64,000 bases of DNA from Bigelowiella natans CCMP2755. Lineage: Eukaryota > Cercozoa > Chlorarachniophyceae. The notes below the pieces were generated by a model that was given only the letters and a program-made list of their open reading frames with translations, ran no database searches and had not been told where the DNA came from. Each line of letters starts with the position of its first letter. Positions within the stretch are counted from its first letter, which is position 1. Shown piece by piece: positions 59,406 through 64,000 of the stretch. A program made the position numbers and the translations under genes. The DNA is taken from assembly GCA_000320545.1 (NCBI GenBank), contig ADNK01000862.1, positions 77,501 through 141,500 of the forward strand. The letters are read 5' to 3'.

Positions 59406-61853
59406 CCAAATGTTAAACGTGTAATTTTATTCGCTCTTCATTACCCAGCTACCCATCGAAATCTCGCGCTTATCATCGTCATCATCTTTGTTGTCTTCTC
59501 TTTTTTCATTTCTCGTAATCATCACATAGCTTGTTCCATGGGAGCCGCTTGGTCTCTCCCTGTGCTCTGAGGAGACGCGATTAAGTGACGATGATGGCGC
59601 TGATAAGAACGAGAGTAATGGCGATGGAATTAACGGGAGCCTTGAAGGAGGAAGAAGAAGAAGTCCTGTTATAATCGGTGTTAGTGGCTTTGGATTCGGC
59701 GGTACCAACTCGCACGTCCTTATCCAGCAGCCACCACAACGCAAGGTCATCAGTAGCAGTACCGAAACAAAGCAGCGGAGATGGCGCCTGCAGCAACGGC
59801 GGCAAGAGCATCGCGACGGTCCTCCTTTACCCTTCCTCTTCTGTCTCGCCTCTCACTCGTCGGATGCCCTCATGGCTACCGCCACTGGTCTACTAATGTA
59901 CGTAAACAGCCAGCTAGAAACCAGAAGAGGCGGAAAGGAAAACGATAGTTTGGTTGAGGAGTACGAGGAGGTTCCAGTATCAGCTCTCGCAGTCGCGAAG
60001 TCCCTGGCTCTCTTGCGGTCGCATTCACGGCGCCTGCGTCCTTTCCGCGCCACCTGCATCGCCTCGTCCCTCGACGATCTCGCACATAGTCTGGAGACTC
60101 TCATCGCAGCTACTGCTGCTGCGAATGGAAAGTGTGCCGTGAAGAGAAAGGCAGGGACAGGATCTGCAGCACTTGCTGCCAAAACGGCTGTCAGCAGCCC
60201 CGTTCAGGAGCGCGTGCTGCATTCTCGACCTCGCATCGTGTTTCTGTTCACAGGTCGTCTAGAGCTTAATGCCATGCTTACGATTAGAGTGTCGCTCTTA
60301 ACAACAACGACAATGATGATGTTGATGATGATGACGATAATGACTAGTGTAGAAGCTGATGATAATGCGTGATATTCGCTCTGCGTCCATCTATCCAACA
60401 TCAGGCCAAGGTTCCCAGTATGCTGGGATGGGGTCCTCCTTGTACCGACGGTCGTCAGTGTTCCGACACGAGTTTGACCTCATCGACAAAGCGCTCATGG
60501 AGACGCCTGGATGGCAAGGCTACCAAGGCGAGCGCAGCCTGGCAAATCTTCTCCACTTCTCCCCCCCCTCCAACACCAAAAGTGGCAACGAAGATAGCGA
60601 CGCTGCTGCTACTGCCGCGGAGATCATGTTCCAAGATGCATCTGTGCTGCAGCCGGTGATGTTTGCTCTTGAATACGCGCTTGCCTCTTGGTTCGTTGCG
60701 CACGGAATCAGGCCCCAGGCCACCCTGGGTCACAGCTTAGGTGAGATAGCGGCCTTTTGTGCTGCCGGGAGCCTCACGCTCCAAGACGCGTGCCTTCTAG
60801 CTGTGGGCCGTGGAAAGGCAATGAAATCTCTGGTAAGCGGCAATGACGGCCAAGGCCGTGGCGGGATGGTAGCCGTTCGTGCTTCGGAGAGCGATGTTAA
60901 AGAGGTGCTCAATGCAAGCGGATTTTCTGGTCTTGTGATCGCCGCCGTGAATTCCCCCCTCGGAGTTGTCGTCTCTGGCGAAATAGCGCAGATAGAGCGC
61001 GCGGTCCGCGTGTTCAAACAGGAGAAGAAGTGGAAGGCCAAGCAGCTGGATGTGAGTGTCGCATTTTCCATCATCGTTCACCCTTTCGTAGCAGTGATGA
61101 AAGAGTGTGTAGCTCTGAAATGAGAGCTTAGCTGTAGATGATATTGATGATGAAGATGATGCCAAAAGAGAACAACAACACAACAGCAAAAGAAAAGTAG
61201 GACACGATCGTCATGCTCATACATTACTAATGGCGCTGATGCGAGTCCTCTGTCATTCTCAACTGTCCTTTTGAAACCTTTTTTCACACTCGAGTCTTCT
61301 CTGTTTTTGAACCGACACACCTTCTGCACCGTTGGCTGTGTACTTACATCTATGTAGGTATCAGCTGCCTTCCACTCGCCTCTGGTCTCCCCATGCCTGG
61401 CGTCTTTGCGGAAGGCTGCCGAGAAAGTGAAAATCCTCCCTCCCCATCACGGCATCCGCCTGCTATCTAGCGTGGATGGCAAGGAGGTAAAGGGAGGGGA
61501 GGATGCAGCAGAATACTTTGTGCGACAGGCAAGGAGTCCTGTGCGGTTCATGGAGGCACTGACTGCGAGCAAATGCAACGTGACGTTAGAGATTGGCCCC
61601 CAGCCACACCTCTCCGTCCATGCGGAGCCTGTGTTCGCCTCACATGGTGACGTGAAAAAGCAGGAAAAGAAGACCAAGACCAAGAATTCTAGGCAACGTG
61701 GCCGCATGTTTAATGTAATTCGCACTCTGCGCAAAGGAAAGGACGATATCAATCAGATCTTCCAGGTAATAGTCATGGGAGGGGGGGGGGAGCAGATTTG
61801 ATGTCATCCTCGTCGTCAGTCGATAGAACAAGTTACAAACAGCATATCTAACA

Positions 61854-61897
<44 letters not shown>

Positions 61898-62888
61898 ATC
61901 TTCTGTCGGCTAGGCCCTTGCATCACTCTATCGCTCTGGAGTCCCTTTGAACATGCGCGCGCTTTTCCTCCGATTGCAGCAGGAGGAGGAGGAGTACCAG
62001 CAGAGAGAGGAAGAGAAAGAGGAGGGGAAAGGACAACCGCAGCAGCAGCAGCAGCAGCAACGACAACGACAACAATATTTAGTGCGGCTGCCACCATCTG
62101 GACTTGCCCGGAAGAGGTACTGGATCGATCTTCCTGGAGTGCCCTCGCCACCACAACTCTTTCAACACAGCTACGAGGAAGAAGCAGCAGCCAAATGTGA
62201 CGGTACCGAGAGTGTGTTCCAGTGTACGTGGGAGGAGGATAAGGACCAGGAGAGATTTGCAGCTGTTGGTGGTGCTTCAGGCAAGAGCTGGGTAGCAGGA
62301 GCATCGTCATCAACGTCGTCATCAATCGTAGTAGTGACAGATAGAAAGCTAGGGCCATCATCTTACGAATCTACTCATCCAACAACCAAATCATCATCAT
62401 CACGATCACCATCTTCGTCGCTCTTCACAAGGACGCTGCTTAGTGCCTTGGACACGAAGGTTGTCATTGTCGTTGTCGTCATCGTCGTCTTCGTCGTCTT
62501 TGTCGTCGTTATCTTTGTCATCGTTGGTCGTCTACGCTTTCTTCTTTTTTCATTTTAAATTGGCAGCGGAACTAGTAGAGCAGTAGGTAGCAGCTATCAG
62601 AAGAAGCAGTAGAAGGAAAGGAATTAAAAGAAGAAGAAGAAACACGTACTGGTAAACTAGGAAAAAGTATGAACTCCCACGTAGCGATGTTGACCGGTAC
62701 GTTCGGGGATGATGGTGGCACTCCTACCATCTATTTGTTCTACCTGCAGTTATCATTTTTTGATTGATGTATTTAGTGGGTGGAGAATCGTCCCAGGAGC
62801 CTCGCAGCGGCAAACGAGCTGTTAGATCGCTGCTCTGTCGACGGGAAGCAACGAGGAGACACCATCGTCTACGTGCAGCATCAGCAGG

Positions 62889-62925
<37 letters not shown>

Positions 62926-64000
62926 GAAGAAGAAAGAGGTAGGCGAAGGCCTTGTCTCCTCAACATTTGGACCTCTATTCTTCCTACTAAAGGCTCTACA
63001 ATTGCGCCGCGAATCCTCGCGGCCAAAGCACCTCATCGTGGTTACGTTCGGTGCACACGCTACTCTCTTCGAGGAGCAGCGATCGCCATCGTCATTATCG
63101 CAATCGTCTTCCCCTTCGTTCTTCTCAACAATCTCCGGCTCGATTCTGCAGGGCTTGTGCCGATCCTCACGCATGGAGTTCAGGGGGAGTCTGAGCATCC
63201 GACTCATCGATCTTCCTGCATCAGCAACGACGCCAACAGCAGCGGTGTCGTCATCGGTGGCGATAAGAGCAGCAAATCGAGTTGCTACGGAGGTGTTTGA
63301 CGTGGTCCGTCTCGGTGGAACTGATGATGCTGCTGCTGGCATTCCTGACGTGGACGTGCTGTACCTTCCCGCAGTGCAGGAGGGGGGGGAGACGGCAGGT
63401 AGCAGCAGCACCAATGCCAGTGACAGCAATACCCATGGTAGAGAGATGGGTATGAGGCGCTTTGTGCGCCGTCTAGAGGCCGTGGGTCGTGCCCACGATT
63501 CTGCCATTCCTCGCCATCTTGGCCGCCGTTTCGATGCATCGCCATCATTGCCGTTTCCATTGTCTCCCTCTCCCCGTGGTCATGTGAATGATGGAGTTAA
63601 GCGCAGCACATACGCGATCACGGGCGGGACTGGAGCATTAGGCCTCGTGATGGCTTCATGGCTGCTAAGACGAGGAGCACGGCAAGTCTTGCTGCTCTCG
63701 CGATCTGGCAAGGTCCATGACTCCAACGCGCACCTCTACGCCGCTGCAGAAGCCCTCGTGAGGAAGCAGCAGCAAGAGGAGGAGGAGGAGGAGAGGGTGG
63801 ATCGGACGGAAATGAAGGACGCAAAGGAGGGCGGTGCCGTACCGCCAAGATCAACAACAATAGGAGGGCGGTTGAGTATAGTGAAGTGCGACGTGAGTGA
63901 TAGGAAGGAGGTGTTCCGATTCGTTCGGCGTGTGAGAGTCAACCTCGCAGGGGTCATCCACTGCGCTGGCGTGCTCGACGACGGGCTGCTCCAAAACCTG
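48068..64000 (+). CDS. Giant modular type I polyketide synthase (5' part, runs off the window)
   Basis: Multi-exon gene on the plus strand, still open at the right edge. Visible domain order: ThDP-enzyme-like region (48.07-50.85 kb), acyl-AMP ligase (51.05-53.6 kb), ketoreductase (53.7-55.8 kb), two acyl-carrier domains (56.3-56.8 and 56.9-57.4 kb), ketosynthase (57.5-59.7 kb), acyltransferase (60.2-61.65 kb) and the first part of a second ketoreductase (62.2-64.0 kb). The first supported Met is at 48068 (MTLVNAGDLLAQ), though its frame is open upstream to an acceptor-like TTTAG near 48016, so an earlier exon is possible. Exons carry serine, glutamine and aspartate runs encoded by pure trinucleotide repeats, and introns hold (CA)n, (GA)n, (TA)n and (CT)n tracts. 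Such synthases are known from haptophytes, dinoflagellates, chromerids, apicomplexans and other algae. The product cannot be predicted beyond an activated starter extended by a malonyl unit with keto reduction. Confidence 0.93.
51050..53600 (+). other. Acyl-adenylating (AMP-binding) ligase domain of the synthase
   Basis: This ANL-superfamily domain activates a carboxylic acid with ATP and loads it onto the carrier domain. Motifs: FASKTAFTITQ start; GERVGVLAPNSFRVVEAHYA; the P-loop YYTSGTTGRPKGVVLSHKNV; HIAPMFHLVDAYG; LQLLSGGGAPINQDTMKRAL; FFLSYGMTECCGK (A5); WFKTGDLAFVEPRGYLTICD (A7/A8) then RAKDMILTGSENVYSVEVE; and the A10 lysine motif GSGKIAKAE. The last motif is split by an intron at 53262-53508 that contains (GCT)n and (TG)n. 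The context suggests a fatty or aryl acid ligase, as in loading modules, more than an amino-acid A domain, because the usual amino-acid pocket Asp is not apparent. Confidence 0.9.
53660..55811 (+). other. First ketoreductase (KR) domain of the synthase
   Basis: This NADPH-dependent reductase has the split PKS layout. The structural half has VQDIYRITWTQ, THVAFLLPLDDEA, AGLRLLVVTRGGPFQIN and VLGFTRVVAAEYPRLEACFI. The catalytic half has CCYLVTGGLGGLGRHLVSRM (cofactor loop), IFHLAGVVGDGTIDSM, the catalytic Ser in LKHFVLFSSIYGLLGY and the Tyr/Asn pair in SHYAAANAFQDGLAAYR. All catalytic residues are present. The usual LDD loop reads VGD, keeping the last Asp typical of B-type reductases. Sitting directly after the ligase, with no ketosynthase before it, it would act on a keto group already in the starter acid or in trans. 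Confidence 0.88.
56340..56800 (+). other. Acyl-carrier domain 1 (atypical GLTS motif)
   Basis: The carrier fold reads VAHVARTATMVLGDDEEDG, then across an intron VAEIGLTSILVVELSSRLTD, then VPATLIYEGVTINGVAKLLL. The phosphopantetheine serine lies in GLTSI. The Asp that normally precedes this Ser (GxDS) is replaced by Thr. The intron holds a (CT)n tract near 56570-56600 just before the acceptor. Confidence 0.85.
56935..57400 (+). other. Acyl-carrier domain 2 (atypical GLSS motif)
   Basis: A second carrier unit follows after a serine run. It reads REAVLLAAITEIAAETTDQE, VAVAEIGLSSMG (phosphopantetheine Ser), then after an intron with (CA)n near 57185-57231 VVDLAGRTSELLC and PVAPTLIYECVTLKELSKRL. 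As in the first carrier, the Asp before the Ser is missing, here replaced by Ser. Confidence 0.85.
57525..59735 (+). other. Ketosynthase (KS) domain
   Basis: This is the decarboxylative condensing enzyme. It opens with VQIAISGISCRLPGRANSPR, followed by FGVSAGEARAMDPQQRLLLE and VGVFVGISASDYGNM. The active-site cysteine is in SLDTACSSSLVAVDMAVRAI, the first catalytic His in YVEAHGTGTRLGDPIELKAL and the second in SAKSNIGHLECAAG. It closes with SGFGFGGTNSHVLIQQ. All three catalytic residues are present, so it should be active. Introns with (TA)n tracts interrupt it at about 57678-57726 and 59361-59402. An aspartate run encoded by (GAC)n sits in a surface loop near 58090-58115. Confidence 0.95.
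60229..61660 (+). other. Acyltransferase (AT) domain, malonyl-type
   Basis: This domain selects the extender unit. IVFLFTGQGSQYAGMGSSLY spans an intron (donor after 60253, acceptor before 60404). The nucleophile is in GHSLGEIAAFCAAG, and RGGMVAVRASESDVKEVL follows. After a second intron the specificity region reads VSAAFHSPLVSP (exon from 61358), and the domain closes with NVTLEIGPQPHLSVHA. An AFH-type signature here, not YASH, points to malonyl-CoA. Adaptor sequence between KS and AT (59740-60228) is present and partly basic. Confidence 0.92.
62210..64000 (+). other. Second ketoreductase domain (truncated by the window)
   Basis: After the AT adaptor (RYWIDLPGVPSP) the structural half of a KR starts at SVFQCTWEED (62210). 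It continues across an intron (about 62460-62771) with KALQLRRESSRPKHLIVVTF and ILQGLCRSSRMEFRGSLSIR. The catalytic half shows YAITGGTGALGLVMASWLLR, KCDVSDRKEVFRFV and VIHCAGVLDDGLLQN, a full LDD loop of the B type, then the window ends. No dehydratase domain lies between AT and KR. A glutamine run from (CAA)n (about 62887-62925) and a roughly 45-residue acidic insertion after LLLSRSGKV are unusual for a KR. Confidence 0.9.

Larger units (their letters stand above)
53345..62925. repeat. Microsatellites within the synthase gene
   Basis: Intronic tracts: (GCT)n(TG)n at about 53345-53427, (CA)n(GA)n at 54333-54394, (CT)n at 56571-56600, (CA)n at 57185-57231, (TA)n at 57678-57726 and 59361-59402, and (CT)n at 61857-61890. 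Exonic tracts: (TCC)n at 56850-56892 (Ser run), (GAC)n at 58093-58114 (Asp run) and (CAA)n at 62887-62925 (Gln run). Further exonic runs lie outside this range at 49659-49688 (CAG, Gln) and 50556-50592 (TCC, Ser). Tract purity is high throughout. Confidence 0.95.

Noticed and set aside
60290-60350. Possible exon in (GAT)n/(ATG)n region within the AT domain
   Set aside because: The AT motif FTG-QGSQ joins perfectly across it, so this is intron.
61816-62361. 181-codon minus-strand ORF
   Set aside because: Antisense shadow across a synthase intron and exon; low-complexity and without motifs.

Overview
This window is nuclear DNA of a single-celled eukaryote, most likely a protist or microalga. 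Almost every recognisable protein is split by short GT-AG introns of about 50-300 bases. The recognisable genes are eukaryotic (IMP3, Ubc13, an EHD ATPase, a CCA-adding enzyme, a Dicer/RIG-I-type helicase). Introns and intergenic DNA are saturated with dinucleotide and trinucleotide microsatellites. The MsrA gene has what looks like a signal peptide followed by a transit-like stretch, which hints at a secondary plastid, but I cannot fix the lineage from sequence alone.

Layout. 1-4.2 kb: microsatellite-dense DNA with exon-like pieces of an unidentified minus-strand gene. 4.7-6.3 kb: IMP3, eleven small exons, plus strand. 7.2-8.1 kb: Ubc13-type E2, minus strand. 8.6-9.2 kb: an unidentified minus-strand gene that diverges from a secreted NOTUM/pectin-acetylesterase hydrolase (9.3-12.3 kb, plus). 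13.0-16.8 kb: EHD-family membrane-remodelling ATPase, minus. 17.5-23.1 kb: large plus-strand gene whose beta-rich N-terminus, coiled-coil hairpin and C-terminus suggest a FAAP100/FANCB-type Fanconi core protein (tentative). 24-25.7 kb: two small unidentified minus-strand genes. 25.9-27.1 kb: MsrA whose catalytic codon is an in-frame TGA, a probable selenoprotein. 28.1-33.1 kb: Dicer/RIG-I-like DExH helicase without visible RNase III domains. 32.9-35.2 kb: fragments of unidentified minus-strand genes. 37.2-39.3 kb: DUF389 membrane protein, minus. 40.3-44.5 kb: CCA-adding tRNA nucleotidyltransferase, minus. 45.3-46.4 kb: small basic nuclear-type protein, plus.

48.1-64.0 kb: the 5' part of a giant modular type I polyketide synthase, plus strand, running off the right edge. 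Its visible order is a ThDP-enzyme-like region, acyl-adenylating ligase, ketoreductase, two carrier domains, ketosynthase, malonyl-type acyltransferase and the start of a second ketoreductase. The ligase would activate a starter acid and pass it to the carrier pair. The ketosynthase/acyltransferase/ketoreductase module would then add one malonyl unit and reduce it. The ThDP-like N-terminus is the most unusual part, since the cofactor motifs look eroded.

Between genes lie several blocks of 0.4-2 kb with odd composition, rich in 4-8 bp palindromes (CTAGCTAG, TGCATGCA, GTGCAC) and with short direct repeats; two of the blocks share the same heptamer array. They may be decayed members of one or two repeat families. 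No rRNA, tRNA, CRISPR array or intact transposase gene was recognised.
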